Assembly: GCF_001700315.1 (NCBI RefSeq)
Contig: NZ_MASJ01000018.1
Span: 1 to 49,098 of the forward strand
Direction: 5' to 3'
DNA from: Caryophanon tenue
GTDB taxonomy: Bacteria > Bacillota > Bacilli > Bacillales_A > Planococcaceae
DNA: 49,098 nt
Both the position numbers and the translations under genes were made by a program. The notes below the pieces were generated by a model. It had not been told where the DNA came from and did not search any database. It saw only the letters and a list, made by a program, of their open reading frames with translations. Positions within the stretch are counted from its first letter, which is position 1, and every line of letters starts with the position of its first letter. Shown here one piece after another: positions 42,137-49,080 of the stretch.

Positions 42137-44377
42137 TTACTTTAATTCGAATGTCATTTTCACTGGGCTCACAAGTGTTTTTGTTTCATCAGCCGTTTGA
42201 ATACCTTTTTCTACATACACTGTGTACGTTTGACCAGCTTCATATGGCTGTGCTGTCGCGATGTTAACAGACGCTTCATCCTCGCCAACGGTTGCTGTCG
42301 TTGGCACGATATTACCAGCTGCATCTTTTACGTAAATTTTCGTGTCGCTTACCGATGCAGGTGAAATTTTCTCTGTATACGATACCGTAAATGTGTGTAG
42401 CGCGTCTGAAATTTCATACGGCGCAAGCTCCGTATATGTTTGCGCATATAACTTTGTATTATGCGCCGGTGCTAATAATAATGTGTAAGGCGTATACAGT
42501 GTGCCTGTACCATCCTCATTCGTCGTCCATAACGAACTATTTTCGTCTTCTAACACGAGTACTTCATACGGTGAAAAGATTTGTGTAGCGCGCTCTACCC
42601 CATCTACAATATAATTCATCGTCTGCTTTGCCGACTCCATTTCCTTATACTCGCCATTCGTCATATCTGTCATATCATACAAACGGTTTTGCTGCTTTAA
42701 AAAACGGTCATATGCAATTAAGCCATAAATCGCTTGGTCTGTTGCCATACCATTTACAGATGTACCAGCACCACCGCCACCATCATAGCCGAACGTTACG
42801 TGCTTAAAGCCACCTACTTCTGGTCGTGAGCCGCTACCCATCGCCCAAAACGTTAATAATGCATCAATCATGTTGTTTGTCGTTACACCATCTATTTCTC
42901 CGCCATCAGTTAAAAAATCAACTGTGACATCAAGCGTCGGCAAATGAATGCTTGGCGCTAATGGGTCAATTCCTAATGCGGTTAAACCAACAATTACTTG
43001 TACAGTACTTTCGGCATTTGGTGTGCCTAAACTATAAAAGCCACCGTTTTCCTTTTGATCTTGTGCCATCGCAACAACTGCACGCTCCACTGCCTTTTTA
43101 AAGTCTATATACTTTTGCGCAAATTCAGCGGATGATGTGTCCCACAATTCATTCGTTGCGACATTTACCGTTGTTTTGTAGGCATCTTTAAACTTTTCTT
43201 CATTTAAATAAAATGGTGCTAATCCTTGTACCGCCATCATGGTAATGTCTGGGTCCGCGTTTTTACCGCTTAATGCCCATCCACCTAGACGACCTTCTTG
43301 CACAACAACCTTTTCTGTCGTGCCATCCTCTTTCGTTACTTCCTCTGTTACATCATTTGCTTTAATTTCCTTACCTAAAATGTAATCAATCATTTTGCCC
43401 TTCGTATTAATGTCACCTGCTGCAACTTTAACACCACGCTCTGTTAGTTGCTCCTCTGTGTACATATCATAGCCCGCTGTTTCAAGCGCGATTAAAATCC
43501 AAATCGGGCCGTTAATACCTTGGCGGTAAGAAAATTTATATGATGTAGATAATCTTTCCACAAAGTCATACGGTTTGGCAAGTTTGTAAAGTGCTTTGTC
43601 CATCGCAATATTTGTTACGGTATGTGTCGCGACTACTTTGCCGTAGCTTTCTTCCTTTAGCGTTGACGAAACTGCTTCGCCTGCTTCATTCGTCACAGCA
43701 CCTGTTTCACGGTCAATAGTATACGTGCCTGGTAAAAGCTTCGCAAAGCCTGTTGCGTCCCTTCCTGCGGCATTCACATACTTAAACTCAAAGCCAAGCT
43801 GCTCATCTAGCGTAAATGTGTTGCCATCTAGCTTTGCTAATGCATGGTTTAACGAGTTGCTCGTATCAATTTGCTCCTCGCCTTTATACACCGTCACGTT
43901 TTTCGCCTTTAAATAGTCGCCTGGCTCACCGACAGCGCGAATGTCCATACCAAGTGATGACATCGCTAACGTGACACGCGACCATTCCGTTGACTTGTTA
44001 CGGTCTAAGTCGCCACCTTTTGCGATAATATAATTTAAAATACGTTCCTTATATTCCTCAAAATATGTCTCGGGTATGTAGTTTATATAATCTGCGCCTG
44101 TGTACATGCCGCGTAGTAAATCCATTGCTGACCAATCACCCGCAGATGTACCGAACTGTGGTGCGGTTACCGTTTCGAGTAAATAGCGATTCCCCGCATT
44201 GATGTAAAAACCAAGGTCAGGCTTTTTATCTTCCCAAAAGCGTAGAGGTAGCGTGTCCTCTCCCATCGTTTTCGTTTCAGGATCGTATGCAATGGCGTTT
44301 GCCTGCATCGGTGTGAGCGTAAAAATGGTCATCATAATTACCAGTAATACGCGCAGCAAATGTCGTGCTTTTTTCAT
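42137..44377 (-). CDS. Secreted alpha/alpha-barrel protein (transcobalamin alpha-like, set 3)
   Basis: 746 residues: signal peptide 1-28; alpha/alpha barrel (about 35-570) with RFWEDKKPDLGFYINAGNRY, RQGINGPIWILIALETAGYD, DPDITMMAVQGLAPFY, NGGFYSLGTPNAEST and GYDGGGGAGTSVNGMATDQA; an InlB/Flg_new-like segment; a C-terminal Ig-like/Big_5 domain (about 650-746). It is a close paralogue of the SLH alpha protein at 29865-33050. It differs by an insertion of about 110 residues (about 160-270, YLKAKNVTVYKGEE ... VERLSTSYKF) inside the barrel and by the anchor domain. Riboswitch 5 controls it. The matching DUF4430 partner is the convergent gene at 40129. Confidence 0.88.
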   Translation of the reverse strand: MKKARHLLRVLLVIMMTIFTLTPMQANAIAYDPETKTMGEDTLPLRFWEDKKPDLGFYINAGNRYLLETVTAPQFGTSAGDWSAMDLLRGMYTGADYINYIPETYFEEYKERILNYIIAKGGDLDRNKSTEWSRVTLAMSSLGMDIRAVGEPGDYLKAKNVTVYKGEEQIDTSNSLNHALAKLDGNTFTLDEQLGFEFKYVNAAGRDATGFAKLLPGTYTIDRETGAVTNEAGEAVSSTLKEESYGKVVATHTVTNIAMDKALYKLAKPYDFVERLSTSYKFSYRQGINGPIWILIALETAGYDMYTEEQLTERGVKVAAGDINTKGKMIDYILGKEIKANDVTEEVTKEDGTTEKVVVQEGRLGGWALSGKNADPDITMMAVQGLAPFYLNEEKFKDAYKTTVNVATNELWDTSSAEFAQKYIDFKKAVERAVVAMAQDQKENGGFYSLGTPNAESTVQVIVGLTALGIDPLAPSIHLPTLDVTVDFLTDGGEIDGVTTNNMIDALLTFWAMGSGSRPEVGGFKHVTFGYDGGGGAGTSVNGMATDQAIYGLIAYDRFLKQQNRLYDMTDMTNGEYKEMESAKQTMNYIVDGVERATQIFSPYEVLVLEDENSSLWTTNEDGTGTLYTPYTLLLAPAHNTKLYAQTYTELAPYEISDALHTFTVSYTEKISPASVSDTKIYVKDAAGNIVPTTATVGEDEASVNIATAQPYEAGQTYTVYVEKGIQTADETKTLVSPVKMTFELK

Positions 44378-44435
44378 CGTTCCTCACTCCTTTTTATTGA
44401 TCGATAAATAACGCTACTGTATTTGGAACAACATA

Positions 44436-44468
44436 TAAAAAACCGCTATTTCTAAAAAGAAATAGCGG
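44436..44468 (-). terminator. Riboswitch 5 expression-platform terminator
   Basis: On the minus strand CCGCTATTTCT / AGAAATAGCGG with six T, between riboswitch 5 and the start at 44377. The stem sequence is nearly that of the riboswitch 1 terminator. Confidence 0.92.
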
Positions 44469-44554
44469 AGAACGAGCACGTCAAATATTGTAAGAAACAA
44501 TGAGTGAGCTGCTGTACATTCTCCTTAGTTCCGAAGAGAGTAGATACAATCAAT

Positions 44555-44702
44555 GATGACAGGTCTCCTGGCTCATACTTTGATTTACTTTGAACCCTTC
44601 CCGCTTTTCGCAGTGGTTATGTTCATTTCAGCAGTATTTACAGTTGCGGACACAGCTTCGGCATTTCACCGAATTCCCTATTAAGCTTTTGTAAGCATCA
44701 AC
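44555..44702 (-). promoter_or_regulatory. Cobalamin riboswitch 5 (set-3 alpha-domain gene)
   Basis: Minus-strand blocks: TTAATAGGGAATTCGGTGAA, ATGCCGAAGCTG, TCCGCAACTGTAAATAC, ACCACTG, AGCGGGAAGGG and the B12 box GAGCCAGGAGACCTGTC. A CTCTTCGGAACTAAGGAG hairpin follows. A plausible promoter (TTGTAT, 16 nt, TATTGT) lies upstream at about 44735-44765. Confidence 0.95.
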
Positions 44703-44865
44703 ATTGTGCAATATGTATTCATCTACCATTACAATAGCATACTTATGTAAAAATACAATGACTTGAAATTTAGAAAAATTCAGCAACTGACAATAAATAA
44801 GAGTTCTACATCAATTTTTAGCGAATTTAAAGAGAATGAAACAAACTATCATACGACATTAACCT

Positions 44866-44903
44866 AAAAAAGAAATGGCAAAACGGTCTAGCTCGTTTAT
44901 GCC
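44866..44903 (-). terminator. Probable terminator downstream of the HAD gene
   Basis: On the minus strand GGCATAAACG / CGTTTTGCC with a loop of 8 nt, then ATTTCTTTTTT, about 127 nt after the HAD stop codon. Nothing else is seen in 44703-45029 apart from a degenerate GTTCCTCAATGA just after that stop. Confidence 0.5.
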
Positions 44904-45029
44904 AATTCTTCTACTTTACAAACATACTTTCTATTCGTCTTCTACTAAACAATAGCAATATACAAGTGTATAAACGAATGTCACACTTTTTATCATTGAG
45001 GAACTTTATTTAAGTAGATTATGTATGTT

Positions 45030-45680
45030 TTAGACACTTTCAATAATAGCTAAAATATCAGCAAATTGGTTCACGACATACTCTGCTTTTTCTAACTCTT
45101 TTTCTTGAGCAAAATCAAAACGAACGCCAATTGAGAGTAAATCATTATCAAGAGCTGCTTGAATGTCTGAGGAACGATCACCTACAACAAAACCATTTAG
45201 AATATCATTTTCCTTTAGAACAGTTGCTACTAATTCAGATTTATTGCCTGAAGTAATTAAATCAATGCTGTAAATACCTTTTATCCATTTTGTTAGATTA
45301 TAAGTCTCTGCAATGGCTTGTAAGTAATCATTTTGCCCATTACTCGCTATAAACAACGGCTGCGTTTGTGCCAGTTTCGTTAACGTACTTTTTACGCCTT
45401 CATATAAAGCACCCTTACCCATTTTTATTTGTTCAATCAGTGCTAATTGAAAAAGTAGATTACTCTGTTCACGTATTTGTGGCGAATGTTCGGGGCATAA
45501 CGTTTCCCAAACAACAGGTAAAGGGACACCCATAATGTCTCGGTATTTTTCAATCGGTGTAGTACCCGTCCATTGTCCCTTTTGTCGTAATTGCTCGAAA
45601 GTCGCTTCGAGTGCTGGTTCTAAAATTAAGTTCGTTTGAAATAAAGTACCATCCATATCAAAAATTACAGCTGAATTCAT
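45030..45680 (-). CDS. HAD-superfamily hydrolase (phosphoglycolate phosphatase-like)
   Basis: 216 residues. HAD motif I DMDGTLF (8-14), motif II in LFIASNGQ (Ser about 112), motif III Lys in the region KGIYSIDLITSGNK, and motif IV VVGDRSSDIQAA (about 168-179). The helical cap between motifs I and II makes it a C1-cap, Gph/PgmB-like phosphatase. Substrate unknown. RBS AAAGGAG, then ATG. Single gene; a degenerate copy of the local 3' repeat core follows the stop. Confidence 0.88.
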   Translation of the reverse strand: MNSAVIFDMDGTLFQTNLILEPALEATFEQLRQKGQWTGTTPIEKYRDIMGVPLPVVWETLCPEHSPQIREQSNLLFQLALIEQIKMGKGALYEGVKSTLTKLAQTQPLFIASNGQNDYLQAIAETYNLTKWIKGIYSIDLITSGNKSELVATVLKENDILNGFVVGDRSSDIQAALDNDLLSIGVRFDFAQEKELEKAEYVVNQFADILAIIESV

Positions 45681-45767
45681 TTGAGTAGTGCTCCTTTGAA
45701 AGGTTTTTTAATCTTCTCTATAACAACGTATATTCTGTCATTGTGTTCCTAAAAGATTTAAAAACAA

Positions 45768-45876
45768 ACCAAAAGCGCTGTTTGGACACAAAAAAAGCTG
45801 AGAAAATGAATGTCTAGCTGCTTGATTTAAGGTTCCTAACGAGTTATTTGGGAACGTTTTTTGAATTTAATTGTAT
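45768..45876 (-). repeat. Intergenic repeat, long form
   Basis: Minus-strand reading: AAAAAACGTTCCCAAATAAC, TTAGGAACCTTAAATCAAGC, AGCTAGACATTCATT, CTCAGCTTTTTTT, CCAAACAGCGCTTTTGG. It starts 4-10 nt after the stop codon of the GNAT pseudogene. The same blocks recur at 2849-2950, 46432-46541 and 47560-47655. Confidence 0.65.
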
Positions 45877-45879
45877 TAT

Positions 45880-46354
45880 TTAGATTGTTTTTTTCAATTC
45901 TAATTCATCGTTTAGTGGTATTCCATCATTGCCTATCGAAGGGATTGATGCTTTTATTTTTCGAGCTTCATTTACAGCATCAGGAATAATAGAGGTAATC
46001 CTGTAGCCTCTTTTTTGATAAAATCTTAAAGCATTTAGATTATCATTCGTAGTTACTAAACTTACTATATTTATTTATTTGTTTTTGCTTCGCTACATTT
46101 TCGACCTTTTCAATTAGAGCTGTACCAATACCTTTCCCTTCTAAGATACTATCTAATGAAATGATTTCAATCTCATTACCTTTGATAACATATGTAATTA
46201 GACCAACAATCTGGTCATTTTCTTCAAAAATAAAACCATCTAAGTTTTCACACCTATAGATACCTGATGAAATAACCATTTCAGAACTTCCCCAATGTTC
46301 ATTGAAAAATGATATTACTTTAACTTTATTTTCGCTATTTATATGTTTTATCAA
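45880..46354 (-). pseudogene. GNAT acetyltransferase with a tetranucleotide-repeat frameshift
   Basis: The first frame (46354-46043) encodes 103 residues with the acetyl-CoA loop ILEGKGIGTALIEKVEN, then goes out of frame. The missing end is present one frame over: IVSLVTTNDNLNALRFYQKR, then GYRITSIIPDAVNEARKIKA, ending LELKKTI at 45880. The shift lies at (ATTT)x3, 46069-46080. Removing one 4-nt unit gives a full GNAT of about 157 residues. Either slippage has inactivated it or it is switchable. Confidence 0.8.
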
Positions 46355-46431
46355 GTAAATCCACTCGTTTCTGCTAAATTCGTTTACTCAATAAATATAC
46401 ATAATTTAACTAATTTTATCAAAAGCAACAT

Positions 46432-46541
46432 GTCCCCGAAGCGCTATTTGGTAAGCAAAAAGCAGCTGCACGTTGAACGGCAACCCATTTGTTAGACACT
46501 TATTGGCTACCTAACTTTGATTTGGGAACGTTTATTTGAAT
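46432..46541. repeat. Intergenic repeat, long form
   Basis: CCCCGAAGCGCTATTTGGTA, AGCAAAAAGCAGCTGC, then CTACCTAACTTTGATTTGGG ending GAACGTTTATTTGAATG. Same block order as 45768-45876. It lies in the 243-nt gap between the GNAT pseudogene and the ArsR-like gene; the rest of that gap is promoter-like AT-rich DNA (TTGACA at about 46560, TAAAAT near 46584). Confidence 0.6.
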
Positions 46542-46597
46542 GTCTATGTATTTACTTATATTGACAAATTAAATCACCTGTAATAAAATACTTACAT

Positions 46598-46930
46598 ATG
46601 AAACATATTAATAATGGAGACGAGTTACTTTTGTTTTTGGAAGCTTTATCGAATCCTCATCGATTAAGAATTATTAGCATTTTGTCTAATGGTAAACAAT
46701 ACGTTAGTCAACTTGCTAGAGAGCTTGGTATGAGCAGACCACTTTTATATTTACATTTACAGAAGCTTGAAGATGCGAATCTTGTTTCAAGCGATATGGA
46801 GTTATTAGAGAGTGGTAAAGCTGCGAAATACTATATGCTAAATTCCTTTGATTTGCAGCTTAATGAGGAACTTATTTCGAAGTTAGAACCAACACTTACT
46901 CTAAAAAAAAATAAAAAGATGGAGGATTAA
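46598..46930 (+). CDS. ArsR-family winged-helix regulator
   Basis: 110 residues. HTH with LSNPHRLRIISILS (first helices, about 16-29), QLARELGMSRPLLYLHLQKL (recognition helix, about 38-57) and a beta wing ending AAKYYML. No ArsR-type metal motif (ELCVCDL) is present, so it probably senses something else or uses a protein partner. The next gene (a small membrane protein) starts 4 nt after its stop, so the two form an operon, the usual layout of 'regulator plus DUF membrane protein' pairs. Confidence 0.85.
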   Translation: MKHINNGDELLLFLEALSNPHRLRIISILSNGKQYVSQLARELGMSRPLLYLHLQKLEDANLVSSDMELLESGKAAKYYMLNSFDLQLNEELISKLEPTLTLKKNKKMED

Positions 46931-46934
46931 ATCA

Positions 46935-47177
46935 ATGTCTAATGGTGCTACAAGTGTAAATATAGGAGATGTAGTGGCAACAATCGTTATGTTAGGATTT
47001 ATGGTAATTCCAATTATTTTAGTAGTTTTATTTTATAGAGCGTACAAGAAAAATGTGAAGCGTGCAGAGGAACGATTAAAAGTTGAAAAACAACAAACAT
47101 TTAATTTACAAAAACAAGTAGACGAACTAAATGAACGAGTAAGAAAAATTGAAAAATTATTAAAAGAAGTAGATTAA
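46935..47177 (+). CDS. Small membrane protein with C-terminal coiled coil
   Basis: 80 residues: a membrane helix at about 10-32 (VVATIVMLGFMVIPIILVVLF) and a heptad-patterned coiled coil at about 45-79 (QKQVDELNERVRKIEKLLKE). Co-transcribed with the ArsR-like gene upstream (GGAGG overlaps that gene's end). No enzymatic motif. It probably sits in the membrane as a partner or target of the regulator; family not recognised. Confidence 0.8.
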   Translation: MSNGATSVNIGDVVATIVMLGFMVIPIILVVLFYRAYKKNVKRAEERLKVEKQQTFNLQKQVDELNERVRKIEKLLKEVD

Positions 47178-47179
47178 TA

Positions 47180-47262
47180 GTCAAGAAAAGCCTTTATCCA
47201 GAAATTATTGGATAAAGGCTTTTAATGTCCCCAAAGTGTCATTTGGGAACCTTTTTTGTATT
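47180..47262. repeat. Composite repeat/terminator shared by convergent genes
   Basis: Plus strand: hairpin AAAAGCCTTTATCCA / TGGATAAAGGCTTTT (47187-47224), then AATGTCCCCAAAGTGTCATT and TGGGAACCTTTTTTG. Read on the minus strand it has the same order as copies 1-3 (GTTCCCAAATGACACTTTGG, then AAAAG...CTTTT hairpin), but the hairpin loop is unrelated. It terminates both flanking units. Confidence 0.75.
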
Positions 47263-47285
47263 TGGATTGTATAAAATAACGGAAT

Positions 47286-47519
47286 TTAATCACTAAATTC
47301 TTTAAAAAGGATTTCTAATTCACGTGCATCATACATATCTTTATCACTTATAAATTTTTCAATTTCAACAGTTCCATCGTCCAAAAATTCAATCTCCCAG
47401 CGCTGACCTGGAACAACAACTTCAACCATAAGGGCTTCACTTCTAATTTTATCTAATTTATAAAAAATTTTATTTTCCTCTAACTTATTTAGAAAAGTGT
47501 TAAATTCTTTTAAATCCAT
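47286..47519 (-). CDS. Hypothetical protein, 77 aa
   Basis: Start at ATG 47519, because GGGGG lies 10 nt upstream; an in-frame GTG at 47540 would precede that RBS. Small acidic soluble protein: a helix (LKEFNTFLNKLEEN), a beta sheet (ALMVEVVVPGQRWEIEFLDD) and EIEKFISDKDMYDARELEIL. Similar small proteins are common in Bacillales as stand-alone or immunity-like genes; I cannot name the family. Followed by the composite repeat. Confidence 0.72.
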   Translation of the reverse strand: MDLKEFNTFLNKLEENKIFYKLDKIRSEALMVEVVVPGQRWEIEFLDDGTVEIEKFISDKDMYDARELEILFKEFSD

Positions 47520-47559
47520 AAAGTAAATTCCCCCTTTCACAATAAATCAAGTGTAACAA

Positions 47560-47658
47560 ACATTCCCAAAGCGCTGTTTGGTAAACAAAAAACAGAATGT
47601 CGCATCTACTCTTAAAAAGCTCCCTAAGTATCATTTAGGAACATTTTTTATATAAACT
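47560..47658 (-). repeat. Intergenic repeat, long form
   Basis: Minus-strand reading: AAAAAATGTTCCTAAATGAT, ACTTAGGGAGCTTTTTAAG, GACATTCTGTTTTTTGTTTA, CCAAACAGCGCTTTGGG. It follows the stop codon of the GNAT at 47675 by about 17 nt. Confidence 0.65.
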
Positions 47659-47674
47659 GTATAGTTAATACATA

Positions 47675-48202
47675 TTACATTTCTAACTTTTTTAATACAT
47701 CATTTACAGACCCCCATACATAAATTGATTCATCTAAAATTTTGCCACCTATTTTTATCTGTATGTTTCTGACAAACTTCGCTCCCAAGTACTCATAAAA
47801 ATAGCGGGTATTATTATCTGCTAAAACATCTACATAAACCTTGTCATAACCTTTATTTTTATAATGTTCAAATAGAGTTTTTATTAATAGATTACCGATT
47901 CCTCTTCCTTGGTATGCTTCTAGTAAATATAATGAAGTTAAATCGATAGAATTTAGTTCGAGATTATTCGCTCTTCTGCTTGTATCTGCAAAACCGATAA
48001 TTTGACCTTCTTCATTTTCAACGACAAACACAATATTTTCAGTACGCATTATGTTGTTCTCCCAGCTATTCTTACGTTCAGAGTAATCTAACTTATTTAG
48101 AAATTCAGTAGGAATAATTCCTTCGTAAGTTGTACGCCAAGTATCAACATGAACTTTTGCAATTCCTTGTGCATCCTTAATATTCGCCTTTCTAATTATC
48201 AT
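47675..48202 (-). CDS. GNAT N-acetyltransferase under T-box control
   Basis: 175 residues. Starts MIIRKANIKDAQGIAKVHVD, with acetyl-CoA loop LEAYQGRGIGNLLIKTLFEH (about 85-104) and end TRYFYEYLGAKFV. This is a complete single-domain GNAT close to those that acetylate small amines or amino acids; substrate unknown. An AGGAGGG ribosome-binding site follows directly on a T-box terminator, so its expression should respond to the charging of a tRNA. That would suit a role tied to an amino acid. A repeat copy follows the stop. Confidence 0.87.
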   Translation of the reverse strand: MIIRKANIKDAQGIAKVHVDTWRTTYEGIIPTEFLNKLDYSERKNSWENNIMRTENIVFVVENEEGQIIGFADTSRRANNLELNSIDLTSLYLLEAYQGRGIGNLLIKTLFEHYKNKGYDKVYVDVLADNNTRYFYEYLGAKFVRNIQIKIGGKILDESIYVWGSVNDVLKKLEM

Positions 48203-48206
48203 AAAA

Positions 48207-48450
48207 TCCCTCCTAAAAATAGAAAAACTTCATCTCAGTAAAGAAACGAAGTTTAATTCGTGGTACCACTCTAATTGGTTAATTGAATAACTAACCCACT
48301 TATACTATAACGGTAGCTGCCGTTTATGCTTACTTGAGTTCAGCATAAATATTCCTGGATGAGTTCAGGAATTTATTGACTGTTTTGCATCAACCAACAG
48401 CTCTCTTCACAATAGATATTCCTTACTACTTCCAGTCAAAGTTTTCAATA
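48207..48450 (-). promoter_or_regulatory. T-box riboswitch upstream of the acetyltransferase
   Basis: Minus-strand order: GGAAGTAGTAAGGAATATCT (AGUA region), GAAGAGAGCTGTTGGTTGAT and ACAG (Stem I apical part), ATTCCTGAACTCATCCAGGA (specifier region), AACGGCAGCTACCGTT (Stem III), TTAGAGTGGTACCACG (T-box, 48269-48254), and the terminator AACTTC...GAAGTTTTT (48248-48222). The specifier codon is likely ATC (Ile), but the CTC reading cannot be excluded. UGGU in the T-box fits a tRNA with discriminator A. Uncharged tRNA should stabilise the antiterminator. Confidence 0.87.
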
Positions 48451-48489
48451 TTTGTTTAAATATTAGATTATTCCATTCAAGTTGTAAAT

Positions 48490-48545
48490 AATATGGCTCA
48501 CAATGCGCTGTTTGGTAACTTTAGTTTCCCTTACCGTGGTAAATC
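48490..48545. repeat. Repeat-family fragment
   Basis: CACAATGCGCTGTTTGGTAA matches the CAAAGCGCTGTTTGGTAA block of 47560-47658. The rest of 48453-48746 shows no gene. Confidence 0.45.
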
Positions 48546-48746
48546 CACATTAACCTAGCGACATCCACAATAGCTTGACTTTATTTATGTTTAAAATCAT
48601 TCCCATTCATTCCCCAGTTGACATTATGGATAAAAAAAGCACTTAAAAAATCGATTCAATACAGCTGAAACGTCCTGTAAGCTTATGTTATAAAGAATCT
48701 AGAAAGGACATTTTGTTATGCATTCATTACAATAACCAAAATAGGA

Positions 48747-48911
48747 GTGACCAAAATCGATAGTCGTATTGTCAAAACCCAAGAAAAATTATTTGATGCT
48801 TATTTACGTTTACTTGAACATAAAGCGCCTGAGCAAATATTTGTCCAGGAGGTGACAATTGCAGCACAAATATATCATGGTCAAACTAGGATCGTATGCA
48901 AAACAAAGTAA
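48747..48911 (+). pseudogene. TetR regulator N-terminal fragment
   Basis: A GTG-started frame reads TKIDSRIVKTQEKLFDAYLR and continues to FVQEVTIAAQI, the first helices of a TetR DNA-binding domain. It then switches to unrelated sequence exactly where a Tn3-type transposase fragment begins. The recognition helix is gone, so it is non-functional. Confidence 0.65.
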
Positions 48912-49080
48912 TTTGGCCACAGCATTGCGAGAAATCGGACGGATAGAAAAAATAATTTTCATTTTAAATACTATTTTAGATGAGGCACTACGAAGGGAAA
49001 TTTAAAAGAGGTTGAACAAATGTGAGGTAATGAATGTGCTAGCACGTGCGAGTTTCGTAAGCCCGAATTATAAAAAATAG
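48880..49080 (+). pseudogene. Tn3-family transposase (TnpA) C-terminal fragment
   Basis: One frame reads KLGSYAKQSNLATALREIGR, IEKIIFILNTILDEALRREI, an in-frame stop, then KRLNKCEVMNVLARASF. This is the segment 'ALREIGRIEKTLFILxxLxDxxLRRxIxxxLNKGEAxNALARA' conserved near the end of Tn3 TnpA. It is truncated at both ends, with a stop codon inside. Confidence 0.8.

Noticed and set aside
123-48545. The GTTCCCAAAT repeats as true integron attC sites
   Set aside because: No integron integrase or attI is present, genes lie on both strands, and the repeats do not show the paired R'/R'' core layout. Kept only as 'cassette-like'.
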